Notes: generated by a model from the sequence alone, not told the origin. 64,000 nt of DNA from Calothrix anomala FACHB-343 (GCF_014696435.1 NZ_JACJQG010000009.1:1-64000), one strand, 5' to 3'. Positions 25,887-34,780 are shown, counted from the stretch's first letter. Translations and numbers: made by a program.

Positions 25887-26310
25887 TAGGGGCGGGGTTA
25901 CCCCCATTGGTGTCAACTTAACGCTAAATCCGGTTACCGCAAGGAACTGAAGTTCCTTGCTCATAGCCAAAGTCATCTCAAGATGACTAAATATCCTCAA
26001 AATCTTGATGTCTACTTTAGTAGGGGCGGGTTCACAAATATGCTCCAATAATTTACGACTATCTCGCTTAACCCGCCCCTACTTGGACTTTGTCCCTTGG
26101 AATTCATTCCAAGGCGTGTGAGAAAGCTAAGAGTGAGGCTATTTTTAGCTTACAGCTATTTTCAGGTAAATAGACCACGCTGTAGGGGCACGGCACCAGT
26201 AAAATTATTGTATGTACCAAAAGATTGTCAATGCCGTGCCCCTACCAAAGATGTGGTTTAAATAGGTGAAAACTGCTGTAAATTGACACCAATGGGTAAC
26301 CCCGCCCCTA
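25887..26310. mobile_element. Nested palindromic element complex
   Basis: The outer arms TAGGGGCGGGGTTACCC and GGGTAACCCCGCCCCTA with GGTGTCAACTTAA / TTGACACC make this a third copy of the large palindromic element. Its interior differs. It holds a separate hairpin element (26019-26083, AGTAGGGGCGGGTT to AACCCGCCCCTACT), a small palindrome (CCTTGGAATTCATTCCAAGG at 26095-26114) and MITE family 1 copy C (26151-26280). An open frame on the minus strand here is only repeat DNA. Confidence 0.72.
26151..26280. mobile_element. 130-bp MITE, family 1, copy C (nested)
   Basis: Bounded by TA and identical in length to the other full copies, with inner arms GTAGGGGCACGGCA and TGCCGTGCCCCTAC. It is inserted close to the right arm of the larger palindromic element. 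Confidence 0.9.
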
Positions 26311-26373
26311 CGAGTCACTAACAATTAACACGCCAAGCACAATAAAATTGAGATAAATCCTTGGTTAAAGCCT

Positions 26374-27153
26374 ATGACTTTCCTATCGGCATTAACTATA
26401 CCCGATCATAACCAGCTACCAGATTCCGATGGTTCGTTTGTGAAAAATCTTCAGGAGCATCCCCAAAGTATATTACTGACAGATTCAATTAAACCGATTT
26501 TAGAAAAACTTCATCCTGACGGACAATATTGTATTGGGCAAGATTCTGGTATTTATTGGCGATTAACCGATCCCCCAGAAAAAGGTGCAGAAGCACCGGA
26601 TTGGTTTTATGTCCCCAATGTAACGCCAACTCTCGACGGTAAAATGCGGCGTTCCTACGTACTGTGGAAAGAATATATTGCACCGTTGATTGTGCTGGAA
26701 TTTGTCTCAGGTGATGGTACAGAAGAACGAGACAAAACTCCGCCATCTCAAGGGGAAGGGGGAAATGTTGGTAAGTTTTGGGTTTACGAACAAGCAATTC
26801 GCGTTCCTTATTATGGAATTTATGAAGTAGCAAAAGCCCAGGTTGAAGTTTATCACCTCGTAGATAATGCTTATCAACTCATGACAGCCAACGATCGCGG
26901 ACATTACCCAATTTCACCTTTAGGGGTAGAGTTAGGAATATGGCAGGGATTGTATCAAAATGCTGAATTACCTTGGTTGCGTTGGTGGGATGCAGAAGGA
27001 AATTTATTGTTAACAGGTGAGGAACGCGCCATAATTGAACAGCAAAAAGCTGAACTTGAGCGCCAGAAACGCGAGAGACTGGTGGAAAAGTTACGTAATC
27101 TTTCCCCAGAACAACTCAATGCTTTAGGTATCGATCCAGAAATGTTGGATTAG
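26374..27153 (+). CDS. Uma2 family (DUF820) predicted PD-(D/E)XK nuclease-fold protein
   Basis: 259 residues of a family strongly expanded in cyanobacteria. Fold residues visible are GAEAPDWFYVP (the Asp), LIVLEFVSGD (the Glu) and the YYGIYEV strand. A C-terminal coiled coil (ERAIIEQQKAELERQKRERL) ends in the usual LSPEQLNALGIDPEML tail. A nuclease fold is predicted for the family, but activity and function remain largely uncharacterised. The start is ATG at 26374. It is monocistronic, flanked on both sides by repeat DNA. Confidence 0.85.
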   Translation: MTFLSALTIPDHNQLPDSDGSFVKNLQEHPQSILLTDSIKPILEKLHPDGQYCIGQDSGIYWRLTDPPEKGAEAPDWFYVPNVTPTLDGKMRRSYVLWKEYIAPLIVLEFVSGDGTEERDKTPPSQGEGGNVGKFWVYEQAIRVPYYGIYEVAKAQVEVYHLVDNAYQLMTANDRGHYPISPLGVELGIWQGLYQNAELPWLRWWDAEGNLLLTGEERAIIEQQKAELERQKRERLVEKLRNLSPEQLNALGIDPEMLD

Positions 27154-27193
27154 GTAGGCTATTCTGCTTTGAAGTTGCATAATCTATTGTAAA

Positions 27194-27255
27194 GGCTGTT
27201 GACAGTTGACAGTTGACAGTTGACAGTTGACAGTTGACAGTTGACAGTCAACAGC
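27194..27255. repeat. TTGACAG heptamer repeat with inverted ends
   Basis: Seven tandem TTGACAG units are bounded by GGCTGTTGAC at the left and GTCAACAGCC at the right, so the array also forms an imperfect hairpin. A second array with TTGACTG units and an inverted end lies at 27330-27385. Together they fill the 297-bp spacer before the exosortase gene. Confidence 0.85.
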
Positions 27256-27329
27256 CCTGATTAGTAGTTATGCAATTGAGACGCGCATTAGCTTAAGGGA
27301 ACTCCAAAAAATAAATTATTCCGTTAAAC

Positions 27330-27385
27330 TTTGACTGTTGACTGTTGACGGTTGACTGTTAACTGTGAACCGTCAACAGTGAACA
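27330..27385. repeat. TTGACTG heptamer repeat
   Basis: About five TTGACTG-type units followed by inverted GTCAACAGTG sequence. It is the sister array of 27194-27255, close to the end of the exosortase gene. Confidence 0.8.
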
Positions 27386-27450
27386 ATAGCAATAGAATAT
27401 TTTTTTACTTGGAAGTCCCTAATATCAATTCTCTTTGAGGTTGCACAACT

Positions 27451-28302
27451 TCACGATTTTTCCATTTTCTGTATTTGTCGCTCTTCTTGGCGCAAAATAA
27501 ACATATAGAATGCACCAAAAATCAAGATACCAAATACACCAAAAGAATAGGAAGCATTACCACCATGCCAACTATGAAAAGCCGCTTCATTTGTACCTAC
27601 CATTACGGCTAATATGGCAATTCTAATGGCATTGAGAAAAAAGCCTAAAAACATCGCAAATAGCGACACAAATAACCGCTTGTTTTTAGCTATGGGGAAC
27701 ATCACCAAGGCAATGATTGATATCCCTAAGAGATAATTTATCGTATCTATACCAGAACAACTAGGAACTACTTTGACGCTACCAGTAGGAAGATGAATAT
27801 ATACCCCATTCAGGGTGACATCAAAACCTAAATACCATAAAATTAGACTAGCAAATTTAGCACTATAAGGGGAAATATCTAAAAATAACTCAGCTAAAAC
27901 GCTAGGTATTTCCAGGAAAAATAAAATAATCAATGCTTCCCAATATTGCTTTACACCCTTAAAGCCAGAGGCTAATAAACCTACACCAATAGCTGAAGCT
28001 AAGGGTAAAAGACGAATAATATATCCTAAATTATGAGTTGTACTTTGCCATAGTACCCAACTAATTATCAGCCAACCAACAACACTGGAGAAAACATCAC
28101 TTTCAAAGTTGAATGTATGGCGTTTATCCCATAAAATCGAACCGATCGCAAAGAAAAATAACAGACTCATGCCTAAATGTCCGACATCATGAGCTTTCCA
28201 AACTAAGGTAAGACAAATGGCGGCTAGCCCAGCAGCAATGCTTGCAAGCCAGAATGGTTCTGTTTTCAGGATTTGAGATGGTTTGAGATGAGTAATATTC
28301 AT
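27451..28302 (-). CDS. Cyanoexosortase (exosortase/archaeosortase family)
   Basis: 283 residues with about eight membrane helices. The exosortase catalytic triad is visible: Cys182 in VVPSCSGIDT, Arg227 in FFLNAIRIAIL and His243 in AAFHSWHGG. These transpeptidase-like membrane enzymes cut PEP-CTERM proteins and pass them to the cell surface or matrix. It most resembles the cyanoexosortase A type. A PEP-CTERM substrate lies 11 kb away (15932-16609). The small system-associated protein that often accompanies such genes is not next to it: the 297 bp downstream is only short repeats, and upstream there is 1 kb of repeat DNA. The start is ATG at 28300-28302. Confidence 0.88.
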   Translation of the reverse strand: MNITHLKPSQILKTEPFWLASIAAGLAAICLTLVWKAHDVGHLGMSLLFFFAIGSILWDKRHTFNFESDVFSSVVGWLIISWVLWQSTTHNLGYIIRLLPLASAIGVGLLASGFKGVKQYWEALIILFFLEIPSVLAELFLDISPYSAKFASLILWYLGFDVTLNGVYIHLPTGSVKVVPSCSGIDTINYLLGISIIALVMFPIAKNKRLFVSLFAMFLGFFLNAIRIAILAVMVGTNEAAFHSWHGGNASYSFGVFGILIFGAFYMFILRQEERQIQKMEKS

Positions 28303-28557
28303 TGTTAGAGTGAGTTTGCGAATATAGCTAGAAATACAAAAATATTCGCCCTAAGTTTGTAGCTTATGGGCGTTGTGAATGGTTGATGCTCCCGGAATAA
28401 CTAACTGTAAATCTATGACTATTATTGAGTTTTGGTTATTTTAAATGTGATTTATATGTCTTAATGTAATCAAGATTTAAGTATAAGAACGGATATTAAA
28501 TAAATTCTTTATAAAGAAGAGGTAGAAATATATGAATTTTTGGTGAAAGGATTTGGT

Positions 28558-28591
28558 ATTGGGTATGGGGCATGGGGCATTGGGCATGGGG
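28558..28591. repeat. GGGCATG/GGGCATT heptamer repeat
   Basis: Four to five GGGCATG, GGGTATG or GGGCATT units in the 1-kb spacer between the exosortase and RecB-like genes. Confidence 0.8.
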
Positions 28592-28704
28592 TAAAGGCTT
28601 GAAGTTAAGTTTTTTTGCTCAAATGCGCCAACTTTATCATTTACATATATTGAGGACTCATTTTTATATTTTTAGTAAAGAGAAATAGCGATCGCTTTCT
28701 CATT

Positions 28705-28935
28705 TATCGAAATCAAGTACTCATTTTCCTGTTTTAAGTAAGCAAAAAGCCATTTCACCTTCTCGTTAAGCCTTTTCGTCTACTCATTATTGTGTTTTCC
28801 GCAAGTGAAATACTATTTCACCTACTCAAAAAGCCTTATCGCTTACTCGTTTCGGTAAATCGCGTACTCGTTTTGGTGTTTTCCGCAGGTAAAAAGCCAT
28901 ATCGCTTACCCATTTTGGTGTTTTCCGCAGGTAAA
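28705..28935. repeat. Eleven consecutive degenerate 21-bp repeats
   Basis: From 28705 the sequence divides exactly into eleven 21-bp units (231 bp) without indels. Many end in TACTCATT or TACTCGTT, alternating with units containing TTTTCCGCAGGTAAA; one unit is repeated exactly (28873-28893 and 28915-28935). No frame is open through the array on the plus strand. On the minus strand it contains TACTTGATTT, the core of the array at 7773-7930, so the two arrays are related and inverted. The units are too degenerate and lack constant spacers, so it is not a CRISPR array. Confidence 0.85.
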
Positions 28936-29077
28936 AAGGTTTGGAAAAAAGAATTGGACAGATGGTAGGGGCATGGCATTGCCATGCCCTCTAGAATATA
29001 TTGATATGCCGAAAATATTATTTAAATTGGTATGACACCTAAGTTTTTCACAGATTTGTTTAGGTTCTCATCCCATT

Positions 29078-29188
29078 TACAGCAGTTTTCACCTATTTGA
29101 ACCACATCTGTCTTAGTAGGGAACATCGAAAATCTTTTGGTACATACAATAATTTTACTGGTGCCGTGCCCCTACAGCGTGGTCTATT
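29078..29188. mobile_element. MITE family 1, copy D (inverted, truncated)
   Basis: Inverted relative to the other copies (TACAGCAGTTTTCACC at its left). It is intact to TAGGGGCACGGC and TAGACCAC on the complementary strand, but the last 19 or so bases, including one terminus, are replaced by unrelated sequence before the 52-bp repeats. Confidence 0.8.
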
Positions 29189-29212
29189 TACTAATACATA
29201 TAGATTTCGCTT

Positions 29213-29348
29213 CAGGGCACGGCAGTGCCGATGCCCCTACAATTAATTGGTGTGATTCTGGTTTCAGGGCACGGCAGTGCCGATGCCCCTACAATTAATG
29301 GGTGTGATTCTGGTTTCAGGGTATGGCAGTGCCAATGCCCTACAATTA
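29213..29348. repeat. 52-bp tandem direct repeat reaching into a stop codon
   Basis: Units start at 29213, 29265 and 29317; two are complete and the third partial. Each contains a palindrome (GGCACGGCAGTGCC) and the sequence CCCCTACAATTAA. In the last unit, TTA of CAATTAA at 29346-29348 is the stop codon of the minus-strand RecB-like gene, so the repeat supplies the gene's end. Confidence 0.85.
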
Positions 29349-31523
29349 AACTGTAACCGCAGCCTGAGAATTAACGGTGATACAAGCATGAACTAAGGGT
29401 AACAAGGGGCCGATTTGTTCTTGTCCATTCACAGCTAAATCGCTATGACATAAGTAAACTTTCTCGGATACGCGGGAAAGTAAATCGGTTAAAATTCTTT
29501 GTAATCTTTGTTCTTCGGCTAATTTCTCATCTTCTGCTGTCCAAGGCGTTCCTAATCTTGATTGTAAAAATAAGGGCGCACCATATAATGTGGCTGCACC
29601 ACCTTTCGCCCAGAGTGGGGAACTCGCATCTAACCAAAAATGCCAACGATGAAATCTCCGGCTAGAACGGTATTGGAAGATGGTAGCTAATGTGACAGCT
29701 TTTCTGGCGGAGCCGATGGGGCGTAAAGGATAGGGGTTGGCGGTAATTGTACCCCGGCGCAGTAGTTGGATAAATTCGGCAATGGTGGATTCAACAGGGC
29801 TGAGTGCGGGTAATTTACTCTGGCTTTGGTGCAGTCTGGTGTTAATTTCCCAGTAATGTTGGGCGGTTTCTAATAATTCCCGTAAGGCTGCTAGTTGATC
29901 GTAGGGGGGGTTATTGTCTTTACAGAGAAAGTCTTGAATTGCTAGGTATAGTAGGGAAATTGGGCTAGGAATTAATCGCTGTTCTTGTTGCGATCGCTGT
30001 TTTTCAATCCATTGTAATATCTCGTTGTAGGCGGTAGTCGCTGCATAGCCAATGCGATCCCAGCGTTCAAAGGTGGTGACTGGTAGCAAATTTGGGCGTT
30101 CTGGGTGGGGTTCAAAGCAGTAATCGGCGATTAAGCCAGCGCGTACCGGATCGATGTCTGTGCTGAGTTCGCTGGAATCTATTGGTTTTTGTCTGCGACT
30201 TAATACCACTAGCATCTCGGCTACGGCATCTCGGTCTACTAAGCGTCCTAAACCGGGATAAACTAAAGCCAGCATGGTGAGTAATGCCCTAATTGCAGGC
30301 GAACTAATTAAAGGGCGTTGATCGTTGAGGGCTTCTACGGGGATATTTTGTTTGTTGAGGATTTCAATTAAAGTATAACGGGCGATCGCATCTAAACCAG
30401 GTGCAATTACAGCTACTTCTTCCGGTTCTACTTCCCCGGATTTAATCGCATTCACGATGATCTCCGCAGTTTGCCGCAATAAATGGGCGCGGGATGTGGT
30501 TTGAATTGACTGTACTGTTTCTGGTAAGCTCAACATTACCATCGGTTGCGTGGCTAATTCTACCATTGAGCTAGCCAAGTTCATGGCTAAGGATTCTCGC
30601 GGCGGGCTGATTAAAGATTCCACCTGACAACGCTCGGCTAATTCTGCTAAATATTCGGGATCTGCGCCTAATCCCAAGCGTACTGCACCTTCAGGATTGT
30701 AGCTAAACGCGCCGACAGCCCCTTGATTTAGTAAGAACTCAAATAAATTGCGGGCGATCGCGGGATAATCATCAACATCATCGGCTAATACTGCTTGGTA
30801 GCGCTTGGCTAAATGCTGTTGATATTGTGGATTGGGTAAGAGATGGTGATTGTAGAGTTCGCTAATAATCCCATAGGTGAGCAATCCTCTGTGTAAGCAC
30901 CAATCGCGCCAATCTAGCAGCAAAGAGGCGAGAAATTCCGGTTCTAAATTAATTGGGTTATCTGCCAATCCCCTTGCTAAAATTTCGGATATGCGATCGC
31001 ATTTTTCACCGCTATATGCTGCTAATTGCAATAAGTCGAGAATCCGCCGCACTAGTCGGTACTCACTCATTCCTGCCAATTTTAAAATTTCTGCGTCTAA
31101 ATGCGATCGCCATAATTTAGTTGCTAGTTCCTGTTCGGTTTCTGGGCGTAACCTCACCGGAAATTGGGCGTTTAGCTGTAACGACTGTATCAGCAACGGC
31201 CAAAATAAAATCACTTCATCCTGAAAGAATCCTAAAGGTGTCTTCGCCCTTACCGGAAATTTACCCGATGTCGCAGTAACAATTCTATCTCCTAATTCTC
31301 TGCGGTTATCATCGTTAGCAGCTAACAGCAAAACTCCCGGTTCAGTTTGTCGAAGTTCCCAGCTTTTCTGTACAGAGTTGCCTTTTTTTTTATTTTTGTG
31401 GTTAGTATAAAATGAGTCAATAGCCTGATGATGATTTTGTAACCAGCTGCATAACTGCCCAACTAAACGAGCAGTTTTACCACTACGGCTACCACCAACA
31501 ATCCAAAGCGAATCTAAAGCCAC
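29346..31523 (-). CDS. RecB/AddB-like superfamily I P-loop protein
   Basis: 725 residues. A Walker A motif lies near the N-terminus (GGSRSGKT, residues 10-17). Later segments resemble inactive or simplified helicase subunits: ILFWPLLIQSLQLNA, VLADDVDDYPAIARNLFEFLL (Walker B-like DDVDD), EVAVIAPGLDAIARYTLIEIL and QRPLISSPAIRALLTMLAL (motif IV-VI-like). This fits a large cyanobacterial protein related to UvrD/RecB helicases and probably to the AddB subunit, acting on broken DNA. A C-terminal nuclease motif is not evident. The start is GTG with AGGAG upstream and no alternative ATG. It diverges from pcxA. The exact role is inferred. Confidence 0.7.
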   Translation of the reverse strand: MALDSLWIVGGSRSGKTARLVGQLCSWLQNHHQAIDSFYTNHKNKKKGNSVQKSWELRQTEPGVLLLAANDDNRRELGDRIVTATSGKFPVRAKTPLGFFQDEVILFWPLLIQSLQLNAQFPVRLRPETEQELATKLWRSHLDAEILKLAGMSEYRLVRRILDLLQLAAYSGEKCDRISEILARGLADNPINLEPEFLASLLLDWRDWCLHRGLLTYGIISELYNHHLLPNPQYQQHLAKRYQAVLADDVDDYPAIARNLFEFLLNQGAVGAFSYNPEGAVRLGLGADPEYLAELAERCQVESLISPPRESLAMNLASSMVELATQPMVMLSLPETVQSIQTTSRAHLLRQTAEIIVNAIKSGEVEPEEVAVIAPGLDAIARYTLIEILNKQNIPVEALNDQRPLISSPAIRALLTMLALVYPGLGRLVDRDAVAEMLVVLSRRQKPIDSSELSTDIDPVRAGLIADYCFEPHPERPNLLPVTTFERWDRIGYAATTAYNEILQWIEKQRSQQEQRLIPSPISLLYLAIQDFLCKDNNPPYDQLAALRELLETAQHYWEINTRLHQSQSKLPALSPVESTIAEFIQLLRRGTITANPYPLRPIGSARKAVTLATIFQYRSSRRFHRWHFWLDASSPLWAKGGAATLYGAPLFLQSRLGTPWTAEDEKLAEEQRLQRILTDLLSRVSEKVYLCHSDLAVNGQEQIGPLLPLVHACITVNSQAAVTV

Positions 31524-31610
31524 AAACCCTCTCCTTGTAGATTTGTTAGTATACTTCGTGCGTTAATTTAAGGTTAAGAATCACCAAATCATGCTGGATG
31601 ATTGCCAACG

Positions 31611-32921
31611 ATGAAAAACTCTGTTTTTGGTCAAAAAATTTACTCGTTTTTATTAGGGCTTTACCGATGGTACTTACGCACCCCAGAACGTTCCCTAGAT
31701 GAGGCTTACAACGCAGCCTTAAAAATTAAAGCCTTAGAAGATAAACATTTTAATGGTAATAAAATAGAGCCATTATCAACCATGTACAGTAATAATGTCA
31801 TGGATTATTTTCAAGCCGATCTGAAGCAGCAATTAAAAATTGCCAGAATGCGACTGACAGAGTTTAAAAGTAGCCGTTGGTTTTTAAACGAAGCTAATCA
31901 AAAAGCTGCTCAGGAAGCAGGTGTAGAATATCCAGAACTGTCATTAATTTTAGAAAAGCTCAGATTCATTGACCACATTACCTCCAAATATACCTTCAAT
32001 GAAACCGAAGCAAGCTCTGTAGTTGTTGTCGATAAACCTCCCCAGAGTAAAACTGATTTAACAATTAATCAACCAGTAACGCCAAAGATAGCGAATAATG
32101 GTGCTAAGAAACCCCAGGGAAAAGCGAATACAACAGGTATATTACCCAGGTCAATTTTAAGTACCATCACTCGATTACAAGTTGAATTAGATCCCAATTC
32201 CGAACAAGATGTAGTTCAAAATTTTCGCCAAGCTCAACGCCGAACAATTATATCTATCAGGTTTCTTTTATTATTAGTAATTGTACCACTTTTAACTCAC
32301 CAATTAGCAAAAGCTTTGGTGGTGGGGCCGCTAGTAGAAAAATTTAGAGATGCGGAAACAGTGCAAATTTTTCTAAATGCGGAAATGGAAGAAGAAGCAT
32401 TAGTAGAGTTAGAAAGATTTGAAGAAAGAATTAAATTTCAAAGTTTGATTAGCAACGCACCACCCCTATCATCTGAGGAAGTAGAAACTCAGATGCATGA
32501 GAAAGCCGGCGAACTGGCTAAGGAATTCAAAGAAGAAAGCGCTAATGCGATAAAAAATGTATTTTCCGATATGTTTTCTGTAGGTGCTTTTATTTGGCTG
32601 TTGTTAGTCAGTAAACCTTCTATCGCCATTATCAAAGAATTTTTCGATAATGTAGTTTATGGTTTGAGTGATAGCGCCAAGGCATTTATTATCATTTTGT
32701 TTACCGATATATTTGTCGGGTTTCACTCCCCCCATGGTTGGGAAGTAATTTTAGAAGGTTTATCGCGTCATTGGGGATTACCAGCAAATCGTGATTTTAT
32801 CTTCTTATTTATTGCCACATTTCCAGTGATTTTAGATACGATTTTCAAATACTGGATTTTCCGCTACTTGAACCGAATTTCACCTTCGGCGGTGGCAACA
32901 TATCATAATATGAATGAGTAA
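31611..32921 (+). CDS. pcxA: Proton extrusion protein PcxA (CemA/CotA family)
   Basis: About 436 residues. The soluble N-terminal half begins YSFLLGLYRWYLRTPERSLD, characteristic of cyanobacterial PcxA. A membrane half follows with helices at FLLLLVIVPLLTHQLAKAL, FSVGAFIWLLLVSKPSIAII, AFIIILFTDIFVGFHS and DFIFLFIATFPVILDTIF. The HSPHGWE motif is conserved in chloroplast CemA. It is needed for light-dependent proton release and supports inorganic carbon uptake; it resides in the inner envelope or cytoplasmic membrane. The ATG at 31611 is preferred; a TTG three codons earlier is possible. It is monocistronic, divergent from the RecB-like gene. Confidence 0.93.
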   Translation: MKNSVFGQKIYSFLLGLYRWYLRTPERSLDEAYNAALKIKALEDKHFNGNKIEPLSTMYSNNVMDYFQADLKQQLKIARMRLTEFKSSRWFLNEANQKAAQEAGVEYPELSLILEKLRFIDHITSKYTFNETEASSVVVVDKPPQSKTDLTINQPVTPKIANNGAKKPQGKANTTGILPRSILSTITRLQVELDPNSEQDVVQNFRQAQRRTIISIRFLLLLVIVPLLTHQLAKALVVGPLVEKFRDAETVQIFLNAEMEEEALVELERFEERIKFQSLISNAPPLSSEEVETQMHEKAGELAKEFKEESANAIKNVFSDMFSVGAFIWLLLVSKPSIAIIKEFFDNVVYGLSDSAKAFIIILFTDIFVGFHSPHGWEVILEGLSRHWGLPANRDFIFLFIATFPVILDTIFKYWIFRYLNRISPSAVATYHNMNE

Positions 32922-32927
32922 TTGGGC

Positions 32928-33032
32928 ATTGGGCATGGGGCATGGGGCATTGGGCATGGGGCATTGGGACAAGGGGGACAAGGGAGACAAGGGGGAAAAA
33001 TAACAAATGACTATTGACTATTGACTATTGAC
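32928..33032. repeat. Two short tandem repeat blocks
   Basis: GGGCATG/GGGCATT heptamers (32928-32968) are followed by GACAAGGG units (to about 32995) and four TTGACTA units (33006-33032). They fill the whole spacer between pcxA and mltA. Confidence 0.85.
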
Positions 33033-33071
33033 AACTCTTGCCAGTATTTTTGTTACGCCGACTTACTTTAA

Positions 33072-34337
33072 ATGAAATTTAAATTTATTTATCTGACTAG
33101 TTTACCCGTTATAATTTTAATCTTATTAGTCAGAATTCCCTCGTTGGGGCATCTACCATTAAGTGCGCCAGAATGTCAACTTAAAAAGTGGCATTTACCA
33201 GGATTATTTAATAACAAAAATAACCAAAAAACGCCAGTATTAATAGCGCGATCGCCTGTTACTTGTTGTGTAGAGGATCGCTCTTGTATTGATGAGGCGA
33301 TATATCAAGGCGAAAATGGTAAAATTGGGGATAAAAAGGCGCTGTTAACTTCTATCGATCGCAGTTTACGCTACCTGCAAACTGCTAGAGCAGATGCGGC
33401 TTATGAGAATTATCAAATACCGGGAATTACCCGCGATCGCGTTTACAAAAGTTTGCTGCGCTTTCGTCAATTGTTACTCACAGCAAAATCTCCAACCGAA
33501 CTACATCAGGCGATCGCCAAAGAATTTGTCTATTATCAGTCAATTGGTAGAGATAGTAAAGGTTCTGTTTTATACACCGCATATTACGAACCACTGTACA
33601 CTGCAAGTCGCGTACCCACAGCAGAATACCGCTATCCGGTTTACAAAGCACCTCCCGATTTAGCTTCCTGGAGTTTACCCCACCCAACGCGCTTAGAACT
33701 CGAAGGTGCAGATGGTTTACAAGGTTCTAAGGGGAAATTGCGGGGATTAGAGTTATTTTGGTTTCGCGATCGCCTCGAACCATACATGGTACAAATTCAA
33801 GGTTCAGCCAAACTGCAATTAACTGATGGTACAAAAACCAGCATCGGTTACGCAGGTAATATCGCCTATAACTACAAAAGCATAGGTAGAGAACTGGCGA
33901 ATGATGGGAAATTACCCTTAGAAGGGATGACTATGCCCATAATTCTCGATTATTTTCATAAGTATCCCCAAGAATTAAACGTATATATTCCTCGCGATCC
34001 CAGCTTTGTCTTTTTTCAAGAAACAAAAGGCGCGCCAGCACAAGGTTCAATCGGACAACCAATCACCGCAGAACGTTCAATTGCTACAGATAAATCTTTA
34101 ATGCCCCCCGGTGCTTTAGCATTAATTAGGGCTGATTTTCCCTTTGCTGATGAGAAAGGTAAATTAGAGCATCGAGTCGTCAGTCGTTACGTACTCGATC
34201 AAGATACAGGCGGTGCAATTAAAGGTGCTGGAAGGGTGGATTACTTTTTAGGTACAGGTAAATTAGCAGGCGATCGCGCTGGTGTCACAGTCGGTAATGG
34301 ACAATTATTTTATTTACTACTGAAACCGCCAAATTAA
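33072..34337 (+). CDS. mltA: Membrane-bound lytic murein transglycosylase A
   Basis: 421 residues. An N-terminal membrane anchor (FIYLTSLPVIILILLVRI), rather than a lipobox Cys, is followed by the MltA barrel: GSVLYTAYYEPLYTASRVP near 155 and LELFWFRDRLEPYMVQIQGSA with GYAGNIAYNYKSIGREL near 240-275. The C-terminal 3D domain has its Asp residues in ERSIATDKSLM and LDQDTGGAIKGAGRVDYFLG, the latter holding the predicted catalytic Asp. It cleaves the glycan strands of peptidoglycan to anhydro-muropeptides. It is monocistronic; the start is ATG at 33072. Confidence 0.92.
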   Translation: MKFKFIYLTSLPVIILILLVRIPSLGHLPLSAPECQLKKWHLPGLFNNKNNQKTPVLIARSPVTCCVEDRSCIDEAIYQGENGKIGDKKALLTSIDRSLRYLQTARADAAYENYQIPGITRDRVYKSLLRFRQLLLTAKSPTELHQAIAKEFVYYQSIGRDSKGSVLYTAYYEPLYTASRVPTAEYRYPVYKAPPDLASWSLPHPTRLELEGADGLQGSKGKLRGLELFWFRDRLEPYMVQIQGSAKLQLTDGTKTSIGYAGNIAYNYKSIGRELANDGKLPLEGMTMPIILDYFHKYPQELNVYIPRDPSFVFFQETKGAPAQGSIGQPITAERSIATDKSLMPPGALALIRADFPFADEKGKLEHRVVSRYVLDQDTGGAIKGAGRVDYFLGTGKLAGDRAGVTVGNGQLFYLLLKPPN

Positions 34338-34370
34338 CAATTCAAAATTCAAAATTCAAAATTCTCTCTT

Positions 34371-34490
34371 GGAAAGTTCTGATCGGAGGAAACCTCCGCT
34401 CAGACTTTCCGCAAAATTAAAGACATTTTCAGACGGGGATTTAAACCCTGACCGAAAATGATACTAGGTAGAGACATAGGGGTCTTAAAC
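34371..34490 (+). ncRNA. Candidate structured RNA with strong stem-loops
   Basis: The first hairpin is nearly perfect over 17 pairs (GGAAAGT, CTGA and CGGAGG pair with CCTCCG, TCAG and ACTTTCC; 34371-34410, loop AAA). The second hairpin (34424-34460) has CATTTTCAG against its complement and an inner GGG/CCC stem around ATTTAAA. A third short GGG/CCC stem with TCTTAAA follows at about 34479-34491. No U-run follows the first two stems, so they are not simple terminators. No open frame covers them. The orientation is unproven. The rest of the 443-bp spacer holds AATTCAAA repeats (34338-34362) and AT-rich sequence before the PIN gene. Confidence 0.5.
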
Positions 34491-34780
34491 CCTTTATATT
34501 TACGATAAATTTTTACTTGCATTTTAGCTGATTATATTGTATGTATTAGCCACAAAAATTTGCATACTAAGTATTTAAAAAAAATCACATAATCATCACA
34601 ATAAGTATTTCTTGCTAATTTATTTATTCCCTAAACTTTGGAACCAAATAAATAATTTCGCGTCATACCAATTTAAACGCATTTGCAAAATCGCTCGCCA
34701 AAAAAGAGATGTATTTAACTAAATGCGTTGATTTTGCTTATGGTATTCATTATTTGATTATTCTATATTAGGGGTTAAAA

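Noticed and set aside
25809-26048. 79-codon open frame on the minus strand
   Set aside because: It falls within the nested palindromic complex; its C-terminal and N-terminal parts come from different repeat elements.
28705-28935. CRISPR array
   Set aside because: Units are contiguous, degenerate and equal in length, with no constant repeat separated by unique spacers, and no cas genes are in the window. The same applies to 7773-7930.
34371-34410. Intrinsic terminator of mltA
   Set aside because: The stem is strong but no T-run follows (GCAAAATTAAAG), and a second large hairpin comes immediately after.
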